A stretch of DNA of 64,000 nucleotides from Knoxdaviesia capensis (lineage: Eukaryota > Ascomycota > Sordariomycetes > Microascales > Gondwanamycetaceae), in contig LNGK01000005.1 of assembly GCA_001510575.1 (NCBI GenBank), forward strand, positions 2,914,574-2,978,573, read 5' to 3'. The position numbers and the translations under genes are program-made. Each line of letters starts with the position of its first letter. Positions within the stretch are counted from its first letter, which is position 1. Shown piece by piece: positions 34,501 to 45,268 of the stretch. The notes beneath the pieces were generated by a model. The model was given only the letters and a program-made list of their open reading frames with translations. It was not told the origin of the DNA and ran no database searches.

Positions 34501-37500
34501 CAGTCCCAGAGCCGAAGGCTGAAGAGACCCCCCAAGAGCCAGAACCGGAGGCCAATTTCTGGGGCGCTAGTACAACTACGACTAAGAAGAACAAGAAAAC
34601 CAGCATTTGGGGAGACACTGGGTCCACCGAACCGGAGCCAACACCAACACCTGCTCCAGAGCCAGAGCCGCCCAAGAAAGACGAAGCCGATGATCTGTAC
34701 GCGCCAGTGGTGACGACCACCAAGTCCAAGAAGAAGAAGAAGGCTAGCATCTGGGACGATTTGGAAGCGGCGGAGACCAAGGAGAAGGAAGAACTTCCCA
34801 AGGAAACCAAGGAAGACAAGAAAAAGAAGAAGGCGTCCGACATGATGGAGTGGGGAGTTTCCGAATCCAAGAACGACGACACCGGTGATGCATCTGCGAA
34901 CAAGGATGGCTTCTGGAACTCTCTTGATGGCGACGATGGGGCCGCTGGTGCCACCGACACCAATGACTTGACCAAAACTTCTTCTTGGGATTTGGGCTTG
35001 ACAACGAAGTCTACGAAGTCTTCGAAAAAGAAGAAGGGTGCTCCGGCTGAGCCTGTGATCGACACAATTGCCGAGGACGACGAGAAGAAGGAGAAAGAGG
35101 AGACAACTGACGGCTGGGCAGGTTCTGCATGGGGAGCCACTCCGGCCACCAAGAAAGGAAAGAAAAGCAAGACCACGACTCCATCGACTTCTGCAGCTCT
35201 GATCAAACTCGACGACGAAGAAGACACCTCTAGCAAGACGAAAACCAGCAAACCCAATTTTCTTGACAGCTTCGACGACCCCATCGACACCGGCAAGGAC
35301 TTTGGCGACGACGATGCCTTCTTCTCCAGCAACTGGGATGACCAGGCCGACAAGAAGAAGAAGGACTCGGCATTCGAAGATGTGTGGAAGCCCGATGCGA
35401 TTATAGAACCCGTCGACGACTCGAGCAAGAAGAAGAAGAAGAAGTCCAAGCTGCTGTCATCGGCCTCGACATCGGCCTCTGCATTCAAGACGGCTCTCGT
35501 CGATGACGATGATCTCGAGAACCTCGACTCAATCAAACCTGATGATGTCGAAGAGGCGAAGGAAGATTCTTGGTCGGGCTGGCTGTCGTCTGATAAGAAG
35601 TCGAAGAAGTCGTCGAAACAGGCTGTCGAGGAGGACGATGCTCTTGCGCCAGCTCCTTCACCGCCCAAGTCCGATGATGAGGGTGGCTACAACGACAAGT
35701 CCAAATCCAAGTCCAAAGATAAGAAATCCAAGGACAAGGACAAGGACAAGGAGAAGGAGAAGGAGAAGGAGCGCGAGAAGGAAAAAGAGAAGGAGAAAGA
35801 GCCAAAATTGACCGAAAAGGAGATGAAGAAGCTGGAGAAGGCGAAGAAGAAGCAGGAGAAGGCCGATGCGGAACGCCTGGCGCAGGAGGCCGAGGAGGAA
35901 GAGAATCGCAAGGCTGAAGAGGAGGCCCGCGAGCTGGAGGAGCAAGCCAAGCGTGAAGAGGAGGAGCGGATCGCCAAGGAAGAGGAAGATGCGCGCAAGG
36001 CCGAGGAGGAGGCCAACTTGATCGACAAAGAAGAGAAGGAGCTTGCGCAGCTGCTTTTGAAGAAGAGCGGAATGGGTAAGCTGCATAAGAAGTACCAGGC
36101 TCGTCTGGACGAACTCTCTGCGAAGGCGGCGATACGAAACGCGGCTCGTGAAGCTGCGGAGCAGGCGGCTGGCGAGGCTGACAAACAAGCTGCTCGCGAG
36201 GCTGAAGAGCAGGCTGCTCGGGAAGCCGAGGAGCAAGCCGCTCGTGAAGCTGCTGCAGCCGCCGAGGCTGCAGAGGCTGCTGCCGTTGCGAAAGCCGCCG
36301 AGGAATCCGAGATTGAGAAGGAGGAGAAGGAGCTTGTTACGCTCAAGACTAAGAAGAAGTCGGCAAAGAAGCTTCCGAAGAAGGACCAGGCCCGCTACGA
36401 CGAGCTGTCTGCCCGGTCGGCCAAGCGAGCAGAGGCTCGCGAGGCTGAGGAGCGGGCGGTTCGTGAAGTCGAGGAGCAGGAGGCGCGCGAGGCTGCCGAG
36501 AAGGCAGATGCGGAAGCGGCAGCAGCTCTTGCCGCGGAAGCCGAAGCCGAAGCCGAAGCCGACGGGGGCTCGACGCCGCGCAAGAAGTCCTCTCTGAAGA
36601 AGGCTGGCAGTGTCAAGTCGTCGTCTTACAAGGCCAAGGAGGTCGTGATTGAGCCGGCAGTCACAGTGGGACGCTCTTCCTCCAGCTACTACAAGAGCAA
36701 GAACCGAGACCTGATCCTCGACGAGGAGCCCGAACCCGAACCGGAGCCTGAGCCCGAGCCAGCGCCGCGAAGCACCAGCAAGTCGTCATCCTCCTACAAA
36801 TCGAAGGGCGTTGTCATCGAGCCGGCTGTCAGCAGCAGCGACCGCAAGAAGAGCACAAGCAGCTACAGCAAATCCAAAGACCGCGGCTACGACGATTTCG
36901 GCATGGACTTTGGCGATGTCGAACCAACCGCGGATGAGGTTGAGGATATTCTTTCGAGCGGTACGAAGAAGTCCGCGGCTGCGGCGGCTACGACTACAGC
37001 CGGCGCGTTTAGTTTCTTTGGTGTCTCTTCTAAGTTGTCGAAGAAGGAAAAGGGTGAGTGTGTTTCTGATTTGCTTCTGAAATTTCCGATTGCTTTATTC
37101 TGCTTGTCTTTCGTGATCTCTTCTGCCCCCCTGCCTTTGATTTCGTTTATATCTCCAATTTTGGTTGGCACACACCCAGCATTCCATCCAATTCCACGAT
37201 ATCCCATCAGCCTCCTCCCCCTAGCCTTCTTTTCCCCTTTCCCTTTTTTTTTTTTGTTAAAAAAAAAAGAGAGAGAGAGAGAGAGATACTTATATCTACA
37301 CTTTACACTCTATTTCACTCTCCCTCTCAGCTGAATACGATAGAGACAGTGAAAAAAAAACCCAAAGACGCGTGGCAACCTCCTCCCTCCTTTCCCGTCC
37401 GTCATTGCTTCACCCACCCCTGCTTCGATTTTTCTTGAAAATGTCCGGGGTGCATATCAGACAATCAGAACGAAATGAACTGGACAAGGGCCAGCCATGG

Positions 37501-37698
37501 ATTCTTCGATTGCCATTGCTGGGCCAGACCAACAAAAGAAATCACTCCAAAGGGAGCAGCACCAGCACAGGCCAGGTGGCCTTAATGTTGGAAGAACCCC
37601 CAATCCCTGTTGATGCCCGTGGTTGAGAGCTTGCAGCTTGCATATGCAAGGAAGCTGTCAAACCCCCCCCCCCCCNNNNNNNCCCCCCCAAAAAAAAA

Positions 37699-37731
<33 letters not shown>

Positions 37732-40314
37732 CCGTCCGGTACAGGACCAAATTGGACAAGCCACATAAAAAAAGGCCTGCCACACTCTTTTTTCCTCTCT
37801 CCAAAGTTATCTTCCCGCGTCTAGTAATCTCTCTGGTTTCGCCCCCTATTGTCGATCTCCATGATTTTGTTGTTCCACCAGTGTCTGTCTGATTCTATCA
37901 GCACTACTCTGAGGCTGCCATGGCCGACGTCAGCTATTGGAATACTCACTAACCGGGGTCAACCATGCTGTGTACTAGAAACTGCCACGCGTGACGATCC
38001 AGACACGCTTCCTGACTCCAAGACCTCTTCGGCCACCAAGACGGCCTCCTCTCGCAAGACTGTCGGAGGCAAAATCGCTGACCGTCTCAAACTCTTTGAA
38101 GTTGAGGAATTGCCGGACAAACACGCTGAGCCGGAACCATCTCCCCCTCCACCACCTCCGCCGCCCGTGACCGAAAAGCGCTCCAAGTCTTCTCGCAAGG
38201 TCTCCATCGAACAGGCTGCCCCAGTTGTGGAGGCTGCACCGCCATCGTCGAAGAAGTCGAGCAAGAAATCCGGTCTTCCTGGAAGTTTCCCTGGCGCGTT
38301 TGACGAGGACGAAGAAAACGAGTATCCTGCTGCCGACGCGCCGCCGCCCGAAGAGCCCGAAGTCATGCCATCTGCGAAACCATCCAAGAAGTCTAAGAAG
38401 TCCAAGTCTATTTCTGTTCCCGAACCTCCCCCGACTCCTCCTGCTGCCGACGACACGTCCGCGCCTGCCGAATCTCCCGAATCTCCTCCTACCGAATCGA
38501 AGAAGAAATCGTCCAAGTCATCTAGCCGCGAGGCCCCTTCGTCGTCCGCTTGGGGTGGTGTGTTTGCTACGCCGTCGCGTAAAGAGCACAAGGAACACAA
38601 AGAACGTGAGGACAAGAAAGAACGCGAGGACAAGAAAGAACGCGAGGAGAAGAAGCCATCATCGCGGTCCAAGTCGTCTGAGAAGACGTCGTCGCGTTCA
38701 GAACGTGAGCGAGAGCGAGACCGCGATCGCGAGGAGAAGGGATCTTCTCGTGGATCTGGTTCTGAGAAGGCAGCCGAGAAGGCCACACCAAAGCCGCCTC
38801 TGAGCCGCGCTACCACCATGTTCGCGACCCCCGTTGCCGCTGCCGCGGCGGCTGTTCCTCTGTCTCGCTCTGCATCTTCTCGCGACAAGCGCCGTGGCTC
38901 CACCTCCAAGCCTTCCCGCCGTCACTCAGTCGATGTTACCTCCGGCATGGCGTCTCCTCCTCCAGAAGCCGTCCCCGAGATGTCGTCGAAGGTTGCCAAG
39001 GTCCTCGGTGTCAGATCGTCGGGTTCTAACCGCAGGCGTTCCGAGCGACCGGAGCCCGAAGATGACGTGGTCGTTCTCAGCACTGCCGATGTTCCGAATG
39101 GAGATCGGTTTGAACGGCGGCGCTCGAAAACTTATCAGACCCGCGACGATGATCTCGTCATGGTGGATGCTGCCGACGCGACTCCTATGAAGAGATCTCT
39201 CTCAACATCCAAGAAGTCCGGCTTCTCCGGTCTGTTCAGCTCCTTCCGTGGGACTCCCAAGACTGAGCCTCGCCCGGAACGGCCTGAAAGAATGGAACCT
39301 GTCGAGCCCCGATCTGAACCTCGCCGCAGACATGTCTACCCGACTGACGACGAAGCCGCCGTGCGTGGAAGCCGTGGAGACCGTGATCGGAACCGGGATG
39401 GTGAGCGCGAGCGGCGCCCCAGCCATGCGCCGGTAGATGAGCCGGCTGTCGGAGATGATGACCAGGAGGCGCGCCGTGCAGCGCGTCGCGCACGCCGCGC
39501 AGAACGCGAAGCTGCAACTGCCGATGATCCCCGTCGTCGCGATAAGCGCCGCCTCCAGGAAGAAGAGACGGACCAGCGTCGCGTGGACGAAGAGGAGGCG
39601 CGCCGCGCTGAGCGCCGCGCTCGCCGACGTGAAGAATCCGACCGACGCGCTGCGGAGGAGCGTGAAGCCGAACGGGCTGAGCGCCACCGTCTCCGCCGCG
39701 AACGCGAAGATGAGCAAGCGCGGCGGGAACGCCGTCGACAGCACGCCCCCGAGGAGTCGGCCGACGATGAAGAGCGCCGGCGCCGGCGTCGTGAGGCTCG
39801 CCGCGCGTCGCAACAAGCCCCCCCTGAGTCGGAAGAGCACAGCTACTCGCGTCGCGGCAGCGCACGCACACATGGCGAAGACGGAGAGGTGCGGCGCGAG
39901 CGGTCGCACCGTTCAAAGCCCACTTCCGGTCTGGAATCGTGGCCGCACTCTGGCACGTCCTCCTGGGTGAAAGACCACAGCGACGCGCCGCCCCCTCCGG
40001 TCCCGGAGGTTGACGATGCCGAACAGGGTGGTGGTGGTGGTGGTGGTGGTGGGGAAGACCGCCGACGTCGTCGGCGCCGGCCCAAGTACGAAGAGGACCT
40101 GGCGGCGTCGATGGAAGAGGAAGAACAGCGTCGTCGGCGTGCTCGTCGGGATGAGCGTGAGCGCAGACACGGAGGCGGCAACGGCGGTGATCGTGCCGGG
40201 AGCGGAGCGGGTGGTGGCTCGGAGGGCAGTGATGAGCGGCGGAATAGCCGGCGCAACTCAGTCTTCATGGACACTACTCCCCGGAGCAGCTGGTGGAAGA
40301 AGCTGACCGGTTGA
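31539..40314 (+). CDS. Giant disordered protein with Trp/Lys repeats and coiled coil, function unknown
   Basis: Five exons by frame continuity: 31539-31664, 32094-33414, 33512-33700, 33787-37053 and 37979-40314; all junctions GT-AG and in phase; about 2412 residues. The start is uncertain: 31269 (same frame, 90 residues longer) and 32259 (after the first intron, 2315 residues) are alternatives. Exons 2-3 encode some 30 short Trp modules (SIWGD, FWGAS, SWGSE, AWGAT) separated by Lys tracts and acidic or Pro-Glu spacers. About 35.7-36.6 kb encodes a Lys/Glu/Ala coiled coil with an internal duplication. Exon 4 adds Ser/Lys/Pro-rich and then Arg/Glu-rich segments, ending in SSWWKKLTG. No enzymatic domain is visible. 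Composition suggests a scaffold or tether. Septal-pore proteins and Argonaute-hook (WG/GW) proteins share parts of this look, but neither identity is shown. The 925-nt last intron contains an assembly gap. Confidence 0.75.
37676..37682. other. Assembly gap (7 N) flanked by homopolymers
   Basis: Seven undetermined bases sit between C-runs, followed by an A-rich run of roughly 40 bases. The gap falls inside the last intron of the giant gene. True length and sequence here are unknown. Confidence 0.99.
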
Positions 40315-42034
40315 GCGTTCTGACTCCCCTTCTAATTTTGGCTACGGATCTATTTGTGGGCTTTTGTTCTTCTTTTTTTCTTCTTTTTTTCTTCTTTTTT
40401 TCTTCTTCCTTTTCTTCCTTTTTCTATTTTTTATTTTTTATTTTTTTGCAATTTAGTCTCGACTTGCTCTTTATCTTTTCTTACATGTTTAGCGATGTTC
40501 TTATTTCTCTGTTTCTGTCATTGGGAGCGCCGGATAGAGGAGGCGGGGCGGGGGGGGGGGGGGGGAGGGCCAACCGGGCGGGGAGAGATATATCATCAAA
40601 GACCTGGGAAAGTCTATGCATCTTGTTTTGTATCGAGCATGGAGGAGGAGGAGGATATGTTTCCACGATACCCCTTTTTCCGTCTCCCAAGCCAAATTTC
40701 GTTTTCTACGTACTTTTATATACCCCATCCCATTATCACCCACCTTGCCTTCATCTTCACACGCGCGTGCTTCTTTTGGATACTTGGTTTTTTGTCTTTC
40801 TTCGGGATACTCTTTGCTGTAGGATTCGTGTGGTTACACTATCTGTAAACCTACCGTGTATCAATATACTACTCCCATTTCTGTTTAATATGCTGACGTT
40901 CCGTAGCAAGTCGTTGTTTTGGATCCACCTTTACGTGTCCGTTCCGATTTTCGGCGCCGGGGATGTCCTCTGTGTCCTGATGGATTACTAGGAAAGAGCT
41001 ACCGTCTATCCCCAGCCCCCTTCCCAATGAGGTTCTTCGCAGAAGAAGGAGCAAGCGGGGCACCGACATGCTGCGTATGGACGCAGCGATGACCGATAGG
41101 CCAGGTAAGATCGAGTAATATTCTCTCCTCATCTCGTCGGGACTTCTGCTTCATCTTTTATTCTTTCCCTCATACATATTACTTCGTTTCTTCACTCGGA
41201 TTCCTCTCTTTTTGGCGTATTCATCTTATACATGCCCGTTTCGGGTATCTCCATCATCATCACAGTAACGTCTGAGTTCATTTTTTGTGCGTATCTCGTT
41301 ATTCAGCCTCGATTAGATTGCGTTGCGTTTCACTCCCTTATTCTTCAGTTTCTTTCTCTCTCTTGTTGTCATGATGCTTATCTTGGCCTCGCCTGTGTGA
41401 TTTGAAGCAGTATTCGCGCTCCTCTCATTTGCTTCATGATCGTATGCCGTGACCTTACCCCTCAACCTTTTCTTGTTGAGCGGAATACTCTGAATTCTGT
41501 GTGTTTGGTTGCGAGACACTTCTTATATCGCGTGCACGCTCCCTGATATACTTCTCTTACAGCTTGTTTCCGTTCATTCTGGATCTCTCGGGATAACATT
41601 TGCGGTGATATTGCTTTTCATTGGACTATTCTGTGCACCATTTTATCCTTTGGTGGTTCATACCATGGCTCCTTGTGTCGACCAGAATGACACCTCCCAC
41701 TCTCTACGCCGTGTCAACGCCACGCGTGTGGCTCGAATCAACGGGGTTTCATCCCCTGGAGATGAAGGAGCCGGTTCAAGACCGAAAAACAAGCTGAAGG
41801 GGAAGGCCAGTGGTGGACGAGGAAGCCACTTCTAGTCAGAGGTTGCTTCCGTTGTCAAGTCGGTTGGCTATGCTTCAGGTGAGTAGTGACGAGAGGAACC
41901 CCTTGTGACGGCCTCTCGGCCTGTGGATACGCATTTCGCCACCTCGAATGGCTGGATCTAACTGACACAACTGCTCAGATCATCAACCAGAGAGATTTTC
42001 GGATACAACGGCCGTTAATGACACCGTAACTGCC
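40315..42034. other. Intergenic: 3' region of the giant gene and kinase leader
   Basis: T-rich and G-rich tracts after 40315 look like a 3' UTR. From about 41100 the sequence is pyrimidine-rich and carries the kinase promoter and leader. An open frame (41668-41835, starting MAPCVDQNDTS) ends in TAG, yet the same frame reads on through 41880 and, across a consensus GT-AG intron (41881-41979), into the kinase frame. It is treated as leader here. Confidence 0.5.
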
Positions 42035-44754
42035 ATGGAGAGCCCGGCTATATATGACTTGACTCAACGAAAGTTCCTCTCGTCTCCGATTATGGCAACC
42101 GTTGTTCATAGGCCACGATCCCAGAGTCAGAGTCGACCATCGGTTCACGACCTACATCCTTCCAAGGGAGCTCCTCTTCCACGGTCTGACGATTCCAGCA
42201 GTTTCCACTCGACAAATCCAAGCGACACTTTTTCTACTCTTGCAACCAATAGCCTCACGCCGAAGACCTCCGCGGAATCCAAAGATTCAAATAGTAAATC
42301 CCCTGGTGATACTGGAAGACAACATGCTGGGCACCCTAATGTATCTTCTCAGGGTCATCTCGCCAAAAGCTCGTCTGAGCAAGGGCTGAGTGGCCAGGAT
42401 GCTTGCGACACCGTCTCCGTCACACCTACAGTCGTCACAGTTGAGCGAGCAGCCGCCGCCAAGATATACTTGGAGACCTACTTCAACGATCTTCTCTCAA
42501 GACCAAATGCGCGCGAATCCTCGTTGAAATACCTGGAAATGGCTCTTACCAATAGCCCTCATTTGAGTGTTCGACAGCGAGAATCAATGAGGTGGTCATT
42601 CAACAAGCAATGGTCGTGGCATCTGCGTGAATCACGCGTCCTCCAAGCACAGAGCTCCAAGGCAGTCGATGGCTTGTTCAGCCCATACCATGAATATTAC
42701 GAGCCGGTAAAGAATCTCGGAAAGGGCAGTTTCGGGGTTGTTAAACTTGTGCGAGAGCGTCCACGTACAGAAAACGGCTATCGCAACCAAGTTTATGCCA
42801 TGAAAGTCATTCGAAAGGCCTACATGCTGAAATGCAGCCAAGAGGCGCACTTGCGTGCCGAGCGGGACCTGCTTGTCGGATCGGAGGGGTCAGAGTGGTA
42901 AGTTATATCTTTCCCATGGATCTGTTTGCGGTACGACTAACTTCTCCTTTTAGGATCATCCCCTTGGTGTCCAGCTTCCAGGATGTCAAATATCTCTATC
43001 TCGTGATGGAGTATATGCCTGGCGGCGACTTTCTCGGCCTTCTCATGCGTGAAGACATTCTTTCAGAACCTGTGACCAAGTTTTACATTGCGGAGATGAT
43101 CTGCTGTGTCGAAGAAGCTCATCGCCTGAGCTGTATTCATCGAGACATCAAGCCCGACAACTTTCTCATTTCGCTGTCTGGCCATTTGAAGATTTCCGAT
43201 TTTGGATTGGCGTTTGATGGCCACTGGTCCCACGATTCGTTCTACTATAAAAGTCACCGGCACTCTCTCCTCGAAGTTCTTGGAATCACCGTCCAAGGCG
43301 ACCAGAAAGACACGGAAGACCACCACGACGATATCAAAAAGCGGGACAGGGCTGAAATGCAGCGAAAAGCGATGTCCAAGCATATTCCTCGGGATGGGAA
43401 CTATGAAGGACCGCTGCTCAACTGGAGAAACCGCTGTGGAAATCGGTCATCTGCAAACTCGGTTGTTGGCACCAGCCAGTACATGGCCCCGGAGGTCATT
43501 CAAGGAGGCAGATACGACGGGCGGTGCGACTGGTGGAGTATTGGAGTCATTCTGTACGAGTGTCTCTACGGGCATACGCCATTCATGTCTGAGGAAGGCA
43601 GATATGAAACCAAGCAAAACATTTTGGTCAGTTCAAGCTCGTCGGGCTCGAGAGTGTTCTTAGCTATTGCCAATACTAACTAAGCGTCTCGAAACGCCCG
43701 CGCGCAGAACCACAAGAAGCATCTCCGCTTCCCATCTCGGCCGATTGTCAGCGACCGATGCAAAGATTTGATCTGGAAGTTGCTGCAAGATCCTGACGAA
43801 CGACTCTCCAGCAAGCTATACCACATGAAAGACCGCCAAGCCTCAGCATCAGGGAAAGGGCGGCGGTCGGCATCCAGTGGAAGCAGAGAGATAACGCCAC
43901 GGGGATATGTTTTCCCGGATGACGCCGACGAGATCAAGGGCCACAAGTGGTTTCGAAATATCCCGTGGTCGAGTCTTCACCAAATCGACCCTCCTTTCGT
44001 TCCGCAGATCAGCAGCGTCGATAATACAACGTACTTTGACGAGGAAGCATCGGTGAGCGATTGGGCATCCACTGGAGATTCAGATGACGACCATGGCCCC
44101 TCGCATGCAGAAGCCGAACGAGCTCTGAGAGGACTGAGCAGCAGTGTTCGGGCGCTAGCGCTTCAGCTCGTAGCAACGCCGTACGACATGACTAGACTCA
44201 GAAAGATGGAGAAAGATATTGATGGGTGGTCTATACAGCCGGATGAAAGGCAGTGCCTGAAGAAGTTCATGCGAGCCTATGTCATTCGCGAACCGCGACG
44301 ACCCCGGGATCAGCTTTTACGGGACAGCACAACCAAGGGCACGGTAATGGCCCTGCGGAAAAAGATGGCCTTCCTAGGATACACCTGGCGGCGTCGGCGT
44401 GCATACGACAGTGAACTCGCGACTTCGGGGTCTGGAAGCGAGTCTGCGCCAGGAATACCCCGAGGACATGTAGTCGCACCAGGGGACGTATCAGCTGGAT
44501 CATCATGCACATCAACCTCCACTACAGAGACACCAAGTCTCAGTAGTGTCACTACAATTTCATCTCATGCTTCCGGGCAGAACCCAGGAATATTCAGTTC
44601 AGTCGTCAGCCATTCAGATTCACGGCAAGCCATGCAGAGTTCCCCAGAACATGTCAATGGGGGGACCGGCCATGCATTTCCTAGCCGTGGTGCTCCGGGA
44701 CAGGGACAAGGAGTATTTGGGGGGATTGTGCGAGGGACCCGCCACGTGGGATGA
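42035..44754 (+). CDS. NDR-family AGC serine/threonine kinase
   Basis: Three exons: 42035-42897, 42954-43626 and 43708-44754; 860 residues from the ATG at 42035. A Ser-rich N-terminal region of about 220 residues precedes the catalytic domain. The glycine loop is LGKGSFGVVKL (near 228), the ATP lysine lies in YAMKVIRK, the catalytic loop is HRDIKPDNFLI (near 349), and DFG lies in ISDFGLAF. A long insert of about 85 residues separates DFG from VGTSQYMAPEVI, the hallmark of NDR/LATS kinases, and a hydrophobic-motif-type tail (DEIKGHKWFRNIPW, FVPQISS) follows. Such kinases work with Mob co-activators in polarity, septation or stress pathways. The APE-region sequence and long tail suggest a Ppk35-like member rather than Cot1/Orb6 or Dbf2, which I cannot confirm. 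The start may lie further upstream (see the in-frame UAG at 41833). Confidence 0.85.
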
Positions 44755-45268
44755 CGAAAATGAAGGCGAGAGTCAGCAGAGGCATGAAGCAGGTGAGATT
44801 GGATGGGTGAGTGTTTTATTGCTTTTGGTTTGGTTTGTGGTCCGCTCTCTTTTGTTTGTTATGTTTTGTACGTTCTCGCTTGTTGATGGATGGGCGTAGC
44901 CTCGGCCGAAGTGGTGGAGGAGGACTAAGGACGGCAAACAGAGTGTGTACAACAGAGATATGGGAATTATTATTCAGGCATTAATTATTATGATTATCTC
45001 CGGGGATAAGAGGACGGTGATGGTTAGGGGAAAGCAAAGGCAGGAATAGTGTTTTGAATCGTGATAAGAAATACACGTAACACTGGATCTCTTTTTCTCT
45101 AGCATCTATAAAAAGACAAGGCTCGAAGGATAGGGAATCGGGGTGGTTATACAAAAACACATACACGAAATAAGAAAAGCAAAGGGGACGACAAAACACC
45201 GCCAAAAGCCCAGGGAAACATAAGATAGAAAGCGATGGACAATATGCAAGGCACGAATCAGGGGGGTT
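44755..45268. other. Convergent intergenic between kinase and ISC1
   Basis: Contains two 3' ends facing each other, AT-rich around 44950-45180. A plus-strand frame (44546-44899) continues past the kinase stop but lacks family content. Confidence 0.55.

Noticed and set aside
34121..35668. 515-codon minus-strand open frame opposite the giant gene
   Set aside because: It is the mirror of Lys/Ser-rich codons (AAG read as CTT), giving Phe/Ser-rich sequence with no domain. The plus frame is supported by splice junctions and repeats.
37849..40314. Separate gene starting in the last intron of the giant gene
   Set aside because: The frame upstream of 37979 is short and non-descript, while splicing 37053 to 37979 is GT-AG, in phase and preceded by a good branch point. 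The Ser/Lys and AWG motifs also continue across the junction.
31539..40314. Naming the giant protein leashin (Woronin-body tether)
   Set aside because: Only general similarity: very long, charged and disordered. I cannot point to a diagnostic motif, so the name is not given.
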